Assembly (NCBI GenBank): GCA_015064355.1
Contig: SVSJ01000006.1
Coordinates: 19,873-83,872, forward strand
Source: Oscillospiraceae bacterium
GTDB taxonomy: Bacteria; Bacillota; Clostridia; Oscillospirales; CAG-272
Length of the DNA: 64,000 bases
Direction: 5' to 3'
In this document: one piece after another, positions 39,940 through 51,451 of the stretch
How positions within the stretch are numbered: position 1 is the stretch's first letter
How the letters are laid out: each line of letters opens with the position of its first letter
Made by a program: the position numbers and the translations under genes
Notes under the pieces: model-generated
Told to the model about the DNA's origin: nothing
Databases searched by the model: none
The model's input: the letters and a program-made list of their open reading frames with translations, nothing else

Positions 39940-41869
39940 ATATTATCTCGTCAATGTTCATGTCGCGCGGACAAGCGAAATACTCAACTCCGCCTTCGTT
40001 CACGGTGTATTCGCGCACCTGCTCGTCAGCTCCGTATAGCTTGCGAACTTTATCCGGGAATTTCAAGCAGATTTTACCTACACGGCTTGCTGCAACGATG
40101 ATCTTCTCGTCTCCGTAAGTGAATGGTTCACGTACGTAAACAAAATGCTCGGGAGTGAGCTTCAGTACTCTGAACAGTCCATCACGGAACACTTCGTTGT
40201 TCTTTCTGATTCGTCCAATCCGTCTGTAGTGACGAAGAAGCTCGCGATTGATATTCGACCACGGGAAAGGCTTACGGCAGAACGGGTCCCGATAACCCTC
40301 AAGTCCTGCCTCGTCTCCGTAAAATACGCAAGGCGCCCCGGGGAGTCCGGCAATAACTGCATACGCAAACTTTAGTCTATCCACCGCCACCCGTCTCTGA
40401 TCATCGTTCATTTTCGCAGTTGACAGCTCTCGATTGCTTCTATTTCCGCAGGGCTCGCCGCCAAGAACGGTAAGAATTCGCTCGGTGTCGTGAGTTCCAA
40501 GGAAGTTTAGCAGATTGTCAGAGGATTGCTTTGGGTATCTGCGATACAAGGTTTCCGTTGCCCACCGCAGAGCCTCCGCGTCACCGTGCATTGTATAGGC
40601 GATTATTGCAGCGCGCAGTGGGTAGTTCATTACCGAGTCAAGCTGCCCGCCGAGAAGGTATTTTCTTCTCTCACCGTAGGCAACCTTGTCAGTGGCGTCC
40701 TCCCATACTTCACCAATGATTACACCATCGGGATTGCGCTCCTTGACTGCCGTGCGCAAGTCCTCAAGGAACAGGTCAGAGATCTCGTCTGCTACGTCGA
40801 GTCGCCAGCCTGCAATCCCAGTGCACATCCATTTATCAATAACGGAATTGCAAATAAAGCGGCGATAGTCCTCGTTTGAGCTATCAACTCGCGGCAGGAT
40901 TTTCACACCCCACCAGCTATCGTATTCTTCGGGGAATTGGCTAAAGTTATACCAATCATAATATGGAGATTCCTTTGACTGATACGCTCCAAGAGAATCA
41001 TACTTGCCGTGTCTGTTGAAATACACGCTGTCGTCGCCCGTGTGATTAAAAACGCCGTCAAGGATAACGTCGATTCCGTATTCCCTTGCCAGATCGCAGA
41101 GTTCCCGGAGAGCAACATCCCCTCCGAACATTGAATCAACGGAAAGATAGTCACCGGTATCGTATTTGTGGTTGGAATACGCGTCAAACACAGGGCAAAG
41201 ATAGATCGTACTTACTCCGAGAGATGCTATGTACTCTAATTCTTCTGCAACGCCGTAAAGGTCACCGCCAAAGAACATATTGTTGGGTAGTGGCGCGCCG
41301 GGATACTCCGCGTACTGGGGAATTCCGTTGTCCCAGTCCTCGTTAAGCATCGCGCCCTCCTTTACCCCGCATTTGCCGCTTCTTTTGAATCGGTCAACGA
41401 ATATCTGATACACAACGCCTCTACGGTAGCTCTCGGACGTTTTGTAGGCGTCATTATAAAGGAGAAGCTGACGCTCGCCAACGAAGTCTTTGAGCTCTGT
41501 GAGAGCCAGAGGACGCTCTCCGCCCAGATAAACGGTTCCCTCATCGTTCTCCACCGCGTAATGGTAATAATACAGGCCTGTTTTATCTGTATCCTCGGTG
41601 TCACCAAACTTTTTGAAATTCAATTCGTGGGAGAATGTGAGGCAGTCTCCGTCATTCTTCACGTCGGTGAACCGTACCTTTCCGTACAGCTCCTTTTTGC
41701 CGCCCCATCCGTCCTTGTGGATAACCATAACAACGGATTCAGCAGCCATTTCCTTCGGTATACTTACAGAAAAACGCACAGTGCCGCTGCAGGAGAAAGC
41801 TCCAAACAGCGACACATCACGGTTTTCAAGTATATCGAACTTTTTTTCTTCGAAATACTTATTTTTCAT
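39938..41869 (-). CDS. GH13 family alpha-glucanase (alpha-amylase/neopullulanase-like)
   Basis: 'DVILDGVFNHTGDDS', 'GWRLDVADEI', 'VIIGEVWEDA', 'FLGTHDTERI' GH13 conserved regions. Confidence 0.92.
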   Translation of the reverse strand: MKNKYFEEKKFDILENRDVSLFGAFSCSGTVRFSVSIPKEMAAESVVMVIHKDGWGGKKELYGKVRFTDVKNDGDCLTFSHELNFKKFGDTEDTDKTGLYYYHYAVENDEGTVYLGGERPLALTELKDFVGERQLLLYNDAYKTSESYRRGVVYQIFVDRFKRSGKCGVKEGAMLNEDWDNGIPQYAEYPGAPLPNNMFFGGDLYGVAEELEYIASLGVSTIYLCPVFDAYSNHKYDTGDYLSVDSMFGGDVALRELCDLAREYGIDVILDGVFNHTGDDSVYFNRHGKYDSLGAYQSKESPYYDWYNFSQFPEEYDSWWGVKILPRVDSSNEDYRRFICNSVIDKWMCTGIAGWRLDVADEISDLFLEDLRTAVKERNPDGVIIGEVWEDATDKVAYGERRKYLLGGQLDSVMNYPLRAAIIAYTMHGDAEALRWATETLYRRYPKQSSDNLLNFLGTHDTERILTVLGGEPCGNRSNRELSTAKMNDDQRRVAVDRLKFAYAVIAGLPGAPCVFYGDEAGLEGYRDPFCRKPFPWSNINRELLRHYRRIGRIRKNNEVFRDGLFRVLKLTPEHFVYVREPFTYGDEKIIVAASRVGKICLKFPDKVRKLYGADEQVREYTVNEGGVEYFACPRDMNIDEII

Positions 41870-41871
41870 TA

Positions 41872-44298
41872 TTATTTAACTTCTGAAATGTGCCAGATTC
41901 TGTCGGCATATTCTTTTATACTTCTGTCGGAGGAGAAGAAGCCTGCCCCTGCTATATTGCAGAGAGATTTCTTTGTCCAAGCTGTCTGATCCCGGTATGT
42001 GTCGATAATACTGCCGAAGGTGCTCATATAAGAGTCGAAGTCGGCAAGGCACATATACGGGTCAGCTACGCCGTGGCTGTGGAGAAAGTAGTTATACATT
42101 GATGTGTAATTATATCCGCCAAAGGAGCCAAGGAGTCTGTCGACAGTAGTTCTGAGCTTATTACTCTTATGATAATAAGTGATAGATGAGTAACCCTGCT
42201 TCCACAGGTCGTCAACCTCTTCTGCGCGGAGACCGAAGATGAAGATGTTATCGTCACCCACAGCGTCCTTCATTTCAACGTTAGCACCGTCAAGTGTACC
42301 GAGAGTAAGGGCACCGTTTACCATGAACTTCATGCAGCCTGTACCGCTGGCTTCTTTACCTGCAAGAGAGATCTGTTCGCTGATGTCTGTAGCGGGCATA
42401 AGAACCTCTGCTGTGCTTACGTTGTAGTCTTCAAGATATACCACGCGGATAATATCGCGAACCTTGGGGTCACGTGCGATCTCTTCGCCCAGATTCCAGA
42501 TCAGCTTGATAATATCCTTTGCTGTATAGTATCCGGGAGCAGCCTTACCGCCGAAGATAAATGTTACGGGAGTATAGTTGCCATTGGGATTAGTCTTGAT
42601 CTCGTTGTAAAGAGCAATTATCTTGAGCACGTTGAGAAGCTGACGCTTGTACTCGTGCATTCTCTTAACCTGAACGTCAAATACGGAATCGGTATTAAGA
42701 GCCTTACCGGTCTTGTCGAAGTAATACTTCGCGAAGGTTTCCTTGTTTTCTTTCTTGATCGCGCGGAGTCTGTCGTGGATTGCGGTATCGTTCTCGTACT
42801 TCTTGAATTCGGAGAGGAGACCAAAGTCTTTTCTGTATCCTGCGCCGATAGTTTCGTCAAGGAGAGATGTGAGACCGGGATTGGAGTGGCACAGCCAACG
42901 TCTCATAGCAATACCGTTTGTTACATTTGTAAACTTATAAGGCATTGCTTTGTAGAAGTCGTGGAATACAGTACGCTTCAGAATATCGGAGTGAAGCTCG
43001 GATACGCCGTTAACTGTATGGGATGCCGCTACGCTGAGGTTTGCCATTCTCACCTGGGAATGAGCAACGATAGCCATGCGGGAAATTCTGTCCCAGTCAC
43101 CGGGATACATGTTCCAGAGGTCAGCGCAAAGTCTGCGGTTGATCTCTTCAACGATCATATAGATTCTGGGAAGCTTCATCTTGAAGAGGTATACGTTCCA
43201 GGACTCAAGAGCTTCGGGAAGAACTGTATGGTTTGTATAGCTTACAACCTGTGTAACAACAGACCACGCGGATTCCCAGGAGTAAGAATATACGTCCATG
43301 AGGATACGCATAAGCTCAGGAACACAAAGTGCGGGATGAGTATCGTTAATGTGAATAGCGATCTTGTCTGCAAGGTTATAAAGTGTGCCGTAATGAGCAA
43401 GGTGGTCGGAGATAATACTCTGGAGAGATGCGGAAACAAGGAAATACTGCTGTGTCAGTCTGAGGAGCTTACCCTCTTCGTGATCGTCGGAGGGATAAAG
43501 CACCTTTGAGATAACTTCAGCATTGGAGATCTCCTGAATAGCCTTAACGTACTGGCCCTGTGAGAACAGGTTCATATTGAAATTGGAAGTATCAACAGCT
43601 TTCCAAAGGCGAAGAACGTTAACAGCCTTGGAATCAGCACCGGACACCATCATATCGTAAGGTACTGCGCGAACTTCCTGATAATTTTCGTAAATGATCT
43701 CGCACTTGCCGCTATCCCAGGATTCTCTGACAGTACCGCCAAGTTTGATGTTGAAGGCCTTGTCAGTTCTCGGAACAAGCCACGGGCTTCCGTCGTGCAT
43801 CCAATCGTCAGGAAGCTCAACCTGGTTACCGTCTACGATGCGCTGCTTGAAAAGGCCGTATTCGTAGCAAATGGAGAAACCGGTTGCCGCATAATCAAGT
43901 GCGGTAAGAGAATCCATAAAGCAGGCCGCAAGTCTGCCAAGACCACCGTTACCAAGTCCGGGGTCGGGTTCTCTTTCGTATATTTTATCAAGGTCAAATC
44001 CCATTTCGGAAAGAACCGCTCTGTATTCGTCAGCTACACCGAGATTCATAAGATTGTTTCTGAGCTGACGGCCCATGAGGAATTCCATGCACATATAGTA
44101 CACTCTCTTGGGATTGCTCTTTTTGATGCTTTCACGGAAAACTGAGCGCTTTGCTGTAAGCAGGTCCTTAACGCTGAGCATAGTAACCTTACAGATCTGG
44201 TCTTCTGTTGCTTCAGTGGGACTGATGCCATAATAATTTCTCAGTTTTGCCTCAATATTTTCTTTGATTTTTGCCTGAGTAATTTTTGTGTTTTCCAT
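41872..44298 (-). CDS. glgP: Glycogen/starch phosphorylase
   Basis: 'CMEFLMGRQLRNNLMNLG', 'EASGTGCMKFMVNGALTLGTLDGANVEM' PLP-site region. Confidence 0.97.
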   Translation of the reverse strand: MENTKITQAKIKENIEAKLRNYYGISPTEATEDQICKVTMLSVKDLLTAKRSVFRESIKKSNPKRVYYMCMEFLMGRQLRNNLMNLGVADEYRAVLSEMGFDLDKIYEREPDPGLGNGGLGRLAACFMDSLTALDYAATGFSICYEYGLFKQRIVDGNQVELPDDWMHDGSPWLVPRTDKAFNIKLGGTVRESWDSGKCEIIYENYQEVRAVPYDMMVSGADSKAVNVLRLWKAVDTSNFNMNLFSQGQYVKAIQEISNAEVISKVLYPSDDHEEGKLLRLTQQYFLVSASLQSIISDHLAHYGTLYNLADKIAIHINDTHPALCVPELMRILMDVYSYSWESAWSVVTQVVSYTNHTVLPEALESWNVYLFKMKLPRIYMIVEEINRRLCADLWNMYPGDWDRISRMAIVAHSQVRMANLSVAASHTVNGVSELHSDILKRTVFHDFYKAMPYKFTNVTNGIAMRRWLCHSNPGLTSLLDETIGAGYRKDFGLLSEFKKYENDTAIHDRLRAIKKENKETFAKYYFDKTGKALNTDSVFDVQVKRMHEYKRQLLNVLKIIALYNEIKTNPNGNYTPVTFIFGGKAAPGYYTAKDIIKLIWNLGEEIARDPKVRDIIRVVYLEDYNVSTAEVLMPATDISEQISLAGKEASGTGCMKFMVNGALTLGTLDGANVEMKDAVGDDNIFIFGLRAEEVDDLWKQGYSSITYYHKSNKLRTTVDRLLGSFGGYNYTSMYNYFLHSHGVADPYMCLADFDSYMSTFGSIIDTYRDQTAWTKKSLCNIAGAGFFSSDRSIKEYADRIWHISEVK

Positions 44299-44378
44299 AG
44301 TTTTTTGCTGCCCCTATAATTTATTTCGGCGCAGTCTGTCCGAGTGGGCAAACTGCGCTGAATTTACATACTATTATT

Positions 44379-45818
44379 TTAACCGATTCTGTTGTATATA
44401 TCAATATACCTTTTAGCCGAAACATTCCAAGAAAAATCGATTTTCATGGCATTTTTCACCAAATTTGACCATTTGGAATGATCGTAATACATTGAGATTG
44501 CATATTCTATTACATGCAACATATCGTGAGCGTTGTAATTTCGGAAGGAGAAACCGTTGCCCGTTCCTTCATATTCGTTAAACGGACGGATAGTATCCGC
44601 AAGTCCACCGCACTCACGAACGATCGGTACTGTACCGTACTGGGACGCGATCATTTGCGCCAGTCCGCAAGGCTCGCTCTTCGACGGCATTAGGAACATA
44701 TCAGCTCCCGCGTAGAATTTTTTTGAGAGAGATTTATTATACTCAAGCTTTACGCAGACTTTTCCGGGATTGCGATAGGAAAGATCGGTGAAGAATCTCT
44801 CGAGCATTGGCTCACCTGTTCCAAGAAGAACAAACTGAACATTATTATGTCCGATAACATCCTCAATTACCCTCTTTACAAGGTCGAAGCCCTTGTGAGC
44901 CGCCAGTCGCGAAACCATAGCGATCACCGGTGTACCGGGTTCTTCGGGAAGTCCGCAAACTCTCTGTAGATCTGCCTTTGCCAGTGCTTTACCAGACAGG
45001 TCGTCACAGTTGAAGTTTGCTACGATCTCAGGGTCATTTGCGGAATTGTAGTATTCAACGTCGATTCCGTTTATGATTCCCGTAAGCTTCCCTTCCGCAT
45101 CTGACTGACGAAGAATGTGGTGGAGACCGCTTGAGTAATATTCCGTAAGTATTTCACGGGAATAAGTTGGGCTCACCGTATTAACCATATCAGCGCACAC
45201 GATCGCACCCTTTAAGAGATTGATGCAACCGTTGTATTCAACAACTGTTCTGTCCCATTCGGGAAGCTCGAACACATCGCCGAGAATGCTGAAATCGAAT
45301 ACGCCCTGGTAGTCAATGTTGTGAATGGTAAACAATGCGGAGATTCCGCGATATTCCGCCAAGTGTCCGTACTTACGTTTCAAGTATATGACGGAAAGTG
45401 CAGTCTGCCAGTCATTTGCGTGAAGAATATCCGGGTAAAAGTTAACTTCAGCCATAAGCTCAAGAACGGCCTTTGAGAAGAACGCAAATCTCTCTGCGTC
45501 GTCATAGTTGCCGTAGAGCATACTTCTCTCAAAATAGTAAAGGTTATCAATAAAATAGAAGGTTACTCCATCTGACTTTGTTTGCCAGATGCCGCAGTAC
45601 TGATTTCTCCATGAAAGCTTTACGGTTATCTCGGATACAAGTTCCAGCTTATCGTAAAACTTTTCGCGAATACTGGGATACAGCGGAATAACAACGCGCA
45701 CGTCCCCATCTGCACCCAGTTCTGCCTTAACAGCCTTGGGGAGTGATCCAACTACGTCTGCAAGGCCACCGGTGGATATATACGGTAGCGCTTCGGAAGC
45801 TGCGTATAAAATTTTCAA
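44379..45818 (-). CDS. glgA: Glycogen synthase (GT5)
   Basis: 'MKILYAASEALPYISTGGLADVVGSLPKAV', 'FLMPSKSEPCGLAQMIASQYGTVPIVRECGGLADT'. Confidence 0.97.
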   Translation of the reverse strand: MKILYAASEALPYISTGGLADVVGSLPKAVKAELGADGDVRVVIPLYPSIREKFYDKLELVSEITVKLSWRNQYCGIWQTKSDGVTFYFIDNLYYFERSMLYGNYDDAERFAFFSKAVLELMAEVNFYPDILHANDWQTALSVIYLKRKYGHLAEYRGISALFTIHNIDYQGVFDFSILGDVFELPEWDRTVVEYNGCINLLKGAIVCADMVNTVSPTYSREILTEYYSSGLHHILRQSDAEGKLTGIINGIDVEYYNSANDPEIVANFNCDDLSGKALAKADLQRVCGLPEEPGTPVIAMVSRLAAHKGFDLVKRVIEDVIGHNNVQFVLLGTGEPMLERFFTDLSYRNPGKVCVKLEYNKSLSKKFYAGADMFLMPSKSEPCGLAQMIASQYGTVPIVRECGGLADTIRPFNEYEGTGNGFSFRNYNAHDMLHVIEYAISMYYDHSKWSNLVKNAMKIDFSWNVSAKRYIDIYNRIG

Positions 45819-45863
45819 AATACCTCTTCCTCCTTTTGAATCAACTATAGTTCGGTTTTTCGG

Positions 45864-46997
45864 TTAAATCATCTTTCCCTTTGATACATAGAAGGGCTGT
45901 GATTCAGCGCCAACAAGCATTGTACCGTCTCTGATAACCGCATTTTTATCGGTAATAACGTAGTTGAGGAATGCGCCGTCACCAACTATGGTATCCTGCA
46001 TTATGATGCAGTTTTTGACAGTTGCATTTCTGCCGATCTTTACACCACGGAAAATGATCGAATTCTCAACAGTTCCCTCGATATAGCAGCCGTCCGCAAT
46101 CATTGAGCTGTCAACGCGAGCAGAGGGACTATAATAAGCGGGTGTGGAATTTCTTACCTTTGTGTAAACGGGGCGATTCTTCACGTTAAAGAGAGAGTCG
46201 CGGGCGTTTGCATTGGTAATAAGATCCATGCTGTGCTGGAAATAATCCTCAAGAGAGGAAATACAAGCGAAATATCCGTCGTACTTATACACGCGGTAAT
46301 TCATACGGTTTAAGTTACGGGAAATAACGTCGCGAGTAAGGCTGACATGGTCATAAGCAATGGCCTCAGCAACGATCTGACGGAGGTATGCTGTTGTCAT
46401 AACGATAATGTTAAGGGTGATGTCTGCCTCACCCTCGTAATTTACAGGGTACGCGATAACGTCGGTAAGTCTGCCGTCGTCATCGGAATTATAGATCACG
46501 TTGAGCTTTGCAGCTTCTTTTGTAAGAGCAACCTTCTTTACGGCGAATGTCATATCTGCACCTGACTTGCGATGATACTCGATCATATCGTTGAAGTCGA
46601 TATTGCAGATAACGTCGCAGTCGGAAAGAACTACGTATTCGTCTGTGATTCTGTTGATGGCGTTGCTAACACCCTTGAGAGCCTCAAGTCTGGTCTGGTA
46701 TACTGATTTAGCCTTATCCGCATAAGCTGTAATAAACGGAGGCAGGATCTTTATACCGCCGGAGCGACGTGCAAGGTCCCAATCCTTACCGGAGCCAATG
46801 TGGTCCATAAGAGACTGGTAGTTCAGATGAGTAATAACGCTGATGTTGTAAATATTGGAGTTGACCATATTGGAAAGCGTAAAGTCAATAAAGCGATAAC
46901 GGCATCCGAAAGGTACGGAAGCGATAGTACGCATTCTGGTAAGCTCCGGTATATTATTGTCGTGAATGTTAGAGAATATAATTCCTGATGCTGCCAT
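45864..46997 (-). CDS. glgD: GlgD, ADP-glucose pyrophosphorylase-like subunit
   Basis: 'ASVPFGCRYRFIDFTLSNMVNSNIYNISVITHLNYQSLMDHIGSGKDWDL'; lacks the GGxGxRL nucleotide-binding motif seen in GlgC. Confidence 0.94.
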   Translation of the reverse strand: MAASGIIFSNIHDNNIPELTRMRTIASVPFGCRYRFIDFTLSNMVNSNIYNISVITHLNYQSLMDHIGSGKDWDLARRSGGIKILPPFITAYADKAKSVYQTRLEALKGVSNAINRITDEYVVLSDCDVICNIDFNDMIEYHRKSGADMTFAVKKVALTKEAAKLNVIYNSDDDGRLTDVIAYPVNYEGEADITLNIIVMTTAYLRQIVAEAIAYDHVSLTRDVISRNLNRMNYRVYKYDGYFACISSLEDYFQHSMDLITNANARDSLFNVKNRPVYTKVRNSTPAYYSPSARVDSSMIADGCYIEGTVENSIIFRGVKIGRNATVKNCIIMQDTIVGDGAFLNYVITDKNAVIRDGTMLVGAESQPFYVSKGKMI

Positions 46998-47017
46998 TTT
47001 ACTGTTCCGTCCTTTCC

Positions 47018-48220
47018 TTACTTATTGTTTTCAAGCCAAGCGTCATTGACCATTTCGCCGCCTGCTACGTCTGTGCCCGGGCGAAGCTCCAGATCAGAGC
47101 CGATTACAGTGATCTGTTCCCCGGAGCTCTTTGTTCTACCCACAACGCAGCCGGCACCGATGGTGGTGTCACTGTCGATAATGGAGTAGTTGATCGTTGT
47201 TCCCTCTCCAATCACTACGTTTTTCATAATGATTGAGTCCTTGATATATGCGCCGCGTGCAACCTTTACGCCACTGGCGAGAACGGAGTTTTCAACGATA
47301 CCCTCGATTACGCAGCCTTCGGTAATGAGAGAGTTGGATATTCTCGCATACTTGCCGATGGACTGAGGCGGATCGGAATAGTTACGGGAGTATATCCTCC
47401 ACTTTCTGTCGCGGAGGTCAAATTCAGGTGTCTCACCGAGGAGGTCCATATTTGCTTCCCACAGAGACTGTATAGTTCCTACGTCCTTCCAGTATCCGCT
47501 GAAGGGATAAGCATACATCTTCATGCCGTCGGCGAGCATCTTGGGAATGATGTTCTTACCGAAGTCTTTGGAAGAATTTGGGTCAGCCTCGTCTTCGATA
47601 AGATACTTGCGAAGCACGTCGGTATTGAAGATATAAATACCCATTGAAGCTTTGTTACTCTTCGGCACCTTGGGCTTTTCTTCGAAATCAACGATCTTCA
47701 TATTATCGTCCGTGTTCATGATGCCGAATCTGCTTGCTTCTTCGATCGGCACTTCAAGAACCGCGATAGTGCAGTCAGCACCTGTTTCCTTATGTGCGGT
47801 GAGCATTTTGTCGTAGTCCATTTTATAAATATGGTCACCGGACAAAATCAAAACGTAATCGGGATCGTAGCGGTTGATGAAGTTCAGATTCTGGTAAATT
47901 GCGTTTGCTGTGCCCTTGTACCAGTCCGCACCGTCCTTACCCTGATACGGAGGAAGGACTCTAACACCGCTCTGGCCTCGGTCAAGGTCCCAGGGACGTC
48001 CGTTGCCTATATATTCGTTCAACTGAAGAGGCTGATACTGTGTCAATACGCCAACGGTAAATATTCCCGAGTTGACACAGTTTGACAGAGGAAAGTCGAT
48101 GATCCTGTACTTTCCGCCGAATCGAACTGCTGGCTTGGCTGTCTTTTCAGTAAGCGTGTAAAGTCTGCTACCCTGCCCTCCGGCAAGAAGCATTGCTACA
48201 CATTCCTGTTTCTTAAACAT
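47018..48220 (-). CDS. glgC: Glucose-1-phosphate adenylyltransferase
   Basis: '[45 protein letters not shown]', '[13 protein letters not shown]'. Confidence 0.97.
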   Translation of the reverse strand: MFKKQECVAMLLAGGQGSRLYTLTEKTAKPAVRFGGKYRIIDFPLSNCVNSGIFTVGVLTQYQPLQLNEYIGNGRPWDLDRGQSGVRVLPPYQGKDGADWYKGTANAIYQNLNFINRYDPDYVLILSGDHIYKMDYDKMLTAHKETGADCTIAVLEVPIEEASRFGIMNTDDNMKIVDFEEKPKVPKSNKASMGIYIFNTDVLRKYLIEDEADPNSSKDFGKNIIPKMLADGMKMYAYPFSGYWKDVGTIQSLWEANMDLLGETPEFDLRDRKWRIYSRNYSDPPQSIGKYARISNSLITEGCVIEGIVENSVLASGVKVARGAYIKDSIIMKNVVIGEGTTINYSIIDSDTTIGAGCVVGRTKSSGEQITVIGSDLELRPGTDVAGGEMVNDAWLENNK

Positions 48221-48264
48221 GATAACCTCCGAATGATATATTTTTCTTTTAAAAATAGACTGTG

Positions 48265-50247
48265 TTATGAGTTTTGCTGTTTTCTGAATATCACACCGCC
48301 AAGAGGAGGCAGATTAATAGTGATATAATTATGACGCTCGCCGCGCTCGTCGGTTACTGCCCGTGTGCGGACGCCCTCCTCGTTCAGTTTGTTCTTTCCG
48401 CCGTATTCGTAATTGTCAGTAGAAAGCACCTCTTCGTATCTGCCCATCTTGGGAACTTCAACAACGAAGTCTCGTCTCTCCACAGGTGCAAAGTTTAGCA
48501 CAACGATAAGCTCCTTGCCCTTTTTGTCACGTCTGCGATAAGAAATCACGTTTATATCAGCGGCATCCGGATCGATCCAGGTGAATCCGTCCCATCCGTC
48601 ATCAATATCCCAAAGCTCGGAATTCTCAAGGTACAGGTGGTTTATTGCGCGAACAAACCTCTGCATTTCAACGTGGCGAGGATAGTCGATCATAAACCAC
48701 TCAAGCTGGTTGGTATAGTCCCATTCTCTGAACTGAGCAAATTCCGTACCCATAAACGTAAGCTTTTTGCCCGGCAGAGTCATCATATACATAATGAGAG
48801 TTCTCATACAGGCGAACTTGTCATCGTATTCGCCGAAGCACTTATCAACGAGGGACTTCTTGCAATGCACTACTTCGTCGTGAGAGATCGGCAAGATATA
48901 GTTCTCGCTGAAAGCATACATAAGCGGGAACGTCAGCTTGTTGTGGTGGTATTTACGGGCAATGGAATCTGTTGAAACATACTCAAAAATATCATTTGCC
49001 CAACCCATATTCCACTTGAAATTGAAGCCGAGGCCACCTGCGAACACAGGCTTTGTGATCATCGGCCAGGCGGTTGATTCCTCCGCAATCATAAGCATAT
49101 CGGGGAATTCGCCGAATACCGCTTCGTTCAGCTTCTTGAAGAATGCGATTGCCTCAAGGTTGTGGTTTGTACCTTCGGAATTAGGAAGCCACTTGCCCGG
49201 TTCTCTGTCGAAGTCAAGATACAGCATAGCAGCTACCGCGTCGATACGAAGTCCGTCAACATGGTATTCCCTCATCCAGAACAAAGCGTTTGAAACAAGG
49301 AAGGACTGTACCTCCGGACGGCCAACGTCAAAGTAACGTGTACCCCAGCTTGGGCTTTCCATTCTGTCCCATCCCTGGTATTCGTAGAGAGGCTGTCCGT
49401 CAAACTCAAAAAGACCGTTTTCATCCTTGGGGAAATGAGCGGGTACCCAGTCAAGAATTACACCGATACCGCAGGAGTGCATCTTATCAACGAAATATTT
49501 GAAGTCGTCGGGTGTTCCGAATCTTGAGGTGGGGGCATAATAGCCTGTTACCTGATAACCCCAGGAGCCGTCAAAGGGATGCTCCATAATCGGGAGAAGC
49601 TCAACGTGAGTGTATCCCATATCGAGAACATATGCAGACAGCTTGTCGGCTATCTCTCTGTAATTGAGATAGTGTTCTCCGTCAGCGTTGCTTCTGCCGT
49701 CACGGGTTCTCCATGAACCAAGGTGTACTTCATATATATTCAAGGGTGCGCTGTAAAAATGATGGACCTTCGGTTTGAATCCCCTTGTTTTCGGGCAAAC
49801 CGTTGACATACGCTTCTTCATCCAATCGCCGTCGCGCCAAGTGTGGCCATCCAAGTCGGCAACAATGGACGCTGTTTTACCAAGAGTTTCAGCGTGGAAT
49901 GCGTATGGGTCAGACTTATAATGAGTTTCACCGTTCTGTCCGGTTACAGCAAATTTGTAATATTTTCCCGCAAGGGATCCTTCAGCTTCAACAGCAACCT
50001 CCCAAACGCCACCGTCAGTTACGCGGTGCATCTGCCACCCGTAGTCCCAGTTTGTGAAATCTGCCAGGAGTGAGATGCTTTTAGCGTTTGGCGCCCATAC
50101 TCTGAAGGTATATCTATAGCCAGTTTCGGTCTTTTCACCGTGTGCGCCCAGATATTCGTATGCAATATAATTTGTACCTTGATGGAAGAGGTATGCCGGA
50201 AGTGAGGTGTCTTTCTCCGACAAATTAGTGTTTTTTGTTGTTACCAT
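48265..50247 (-). CDS. glgB: 1,4-alpha-glucan branching enzyme
   Basis: '[21 protein letters not shown]', '[18 protein letters not shown]', '[14 protein letters not shown]'. Start could also be 50256. Confidence 0.97.
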   Translation of the reverse strand: MVTTKNTNLSEKDTSLPAYLFHQGTNYIAYEYLGAHGEKTETGYRYTFRVWAPNAKSISLLADFTNWDYGWQMHRVTDGGVWEVAVEAEGSLAGKYYKFAVTGQNGETHYKSDPYAFHAETLGKTASIVADLDGHTWRDGDWMKKRMSTVCPKTRGFKPKVHHFYSAPLNIYEVHLGSWRTRDGRSNADGEHYLNYREIADKLSAYVLDMGYTHVELLPIMEHPFDGSWGYQVTGYYAPTSRFGTPDDFKYFVDKMHSCGIGVILDWVPAHFPKDENGLFEFDGQPLYEYQGWDRMESPSWGTRYFDVGRPEVQSFLVSNALFWMREYHVDGLRIDAVAAMLYLDFDREPGKWLPNSEGTNHNLEAIAFFKKLNEAVFGEFPDMLMIAEESTAWPMITKPVFAGGLGFNFKWNMGWANDIFEYVSTDSIARKYHHNKLTFPLMYAFSENYILPISHDEVVHCKKSLVDKCFGEYDDKFACMRTLIMYMMTLPGKKLTFMGTEFAQFREWDYTNQLEWFMIDYPRHVEMQRFVRAINHLYLENSELWDIDDGWDGFTWIDPDAADINVISYRRRDKKGKELIVVLNFAPVERRDFVVEVPKMGRYEEVLSTDNYEYGGKNKLNEEGVRTRAVTDERGERHNYITINLPPLGGVIFRKQQNS

Positions 50248-50409
50248 AATTATCATCCATCCTTTCTGTTACTATAATTATACATTAATTTCCAACGTTT
50301 TTCAAGAGTTTTTTGATATATATATAAATATTTTTCGTAATTCACAGGAAAATTTTTAGCAATATCAACAAAAAATTGCAAGAAATTATGTATAGTATTC
50401 TTTCTCGAC

Positions 50410-50445
50410 AAAAAACCGTAATACCACTTTGAATGATATTACGGT
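50410..50445 (-). terminator. Rho-independent terminator of the mpg gene
   Basis: accgtaat...attacggt followed by T6 on the minus strand. Confidence 0.8.
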
Positions 50446-50479
50446 GCTTGAGTTGTGTTTATTCAGTTAGTCAGATATA

Positions 50480-51115
50480 CTATTTCTTCAAAAAATCCGG
50501 CACACCGGCGTTTTCCGCAACGGTGAATCGCCAGGGATATGCCGCCGCCTCCCCTGCATAGTCGATTCCGATTCTGGGGGACGTGAGGATCTTCCCTGCC
50601 TTCCATCCGTCGTCACGAATGAAAAAGTTGCCACCGGTCAAGTCGCACCGATCGAGCTCGCAGGTTATTCCCATTGCGTTGCACAGCTTTCCCGGTCCGT
50701 TTGTGAATGAATAAAGCTCCTCTGAAGTCAGCTTTGACGAGTCAGTCGGAATGGACTTGCGTCGGCTCGTTTTTCGCACGTTCTCAAGAAGTGCATCAAT
50801 TCCGCCAATCGGGTACACTCCGCGGATCAGCACAGCCTCGGGCACGTCTGCCGAGTTTGCAGTAACGTTCATGCAAGAGTACATGCCGTAGATCAAGTAA
50901 ACGTATGCGTGGCCGCCGTCCATATACATGGTCTCAGTACGTTTGGTTCGCCGTCCGCCATATGCGTGACAAGCACGGTCGGTCACACCCATATATGCCT
51001 CAGTTTCAGTGATGATTCCGCTGATCTCCACGCCGTCTGTCCGTCTGACAAGGGTTTTTCCGATCAGCTTTTCAGCCAGCGTCAGGGCGTCCACACGAAA
51101 GAAGTTCCGATCCAT
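50480..51115 (-). CDS. DNA-3-methyladenine glycosylase (AAG/MPG family)
   Basis: 'FFRVDALTLAEKLIGKTLVRR', 'ITETEAYMGVTDRACHAYGGRRTKRTETMYMDGGHAYVYLIYGMYSCMNV'. Confidence 0.95.
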   Translation of the reverse strand: MDRNFFRVDALTLAEKLIGKTLVRRTDGVEISGIITETEAYMGVTDRACHAYGGRRTKRTETMYMDGGHAYVYLIYGMYSCMNVTANSADVPEAVLIRGVYPIGGIDALLENVRKTSRRKSIPTDSSKLTSEELYSFTNGPGKLCNAMGITCELDRCDLTGGNFFIRDDGWKAGKILTSPRIGIDYAGEAAAYPWRFTVAENAGVPDFLKK

Positions 51116-51116
51116 G

Positions 51117-51410
51117 TCAGTCGAAGCAGTAAGGTGTTGTGGAGATTGCGCGGCGGGGTGAGGCCATCATAGGAGCAACGGTCTCACGCCATTTATTGTA
51201 ATGTTCAGTCAGCTTGTGTGCTGCTGCAGCGTCCGCGTCGCGGTAAACCTCGAAAAGCACAAACTTATTGGGATCGTTGTTGTCGCGGAGAACGTCGAAT
51301 CTGACGTTGCCTTCTTCTTTTCTTGAGTTTTCGTGGTTATACCTCGTTATCTCCATAAACTGTTCTGTATATTCCGGGATAACATCAACAAAAACCAATG
51401 TTGCAAGCAT
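51117..51410 (-). CDS. Antibiotic biosynthesis monooxygenase-fold (ABM/LsrG-like) protein
   Basis: 'TRYNHENSRKEEGNVRFDVLRDNNDPNKFVLFEVYRDADAAAAHKLTEHYNKW'. Confidence 0.87.
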   Translation of the reverse strand: MLATLVFVDVIPEYTEQFMEITRYNHENSRKEEGNVRFDVLRDNNDPNKFVLFEVYRDADAAAAHKLTEHYNKWRETVAPMMASPRRAISTTPYCFD

Positions 51411-51451
51411 GTTTATTATTCCTCCGACTTGGTTTGTTATTCAAATTTTGA

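Noticed and set aside
42655-43509. 284-aa plus-strand ORF
   Set aside because: Antisense to glgP, which has full-length conserved motifs.
50660-51410. Possible antibiotic biosynthesis locus suggested by the ABM-domain protein
   Set aside because: ABM-fold proteins are common in general metabolism; neighbours are a DNA glycosylase, VOC protein and lexA, with no biosynthetic enzymes.
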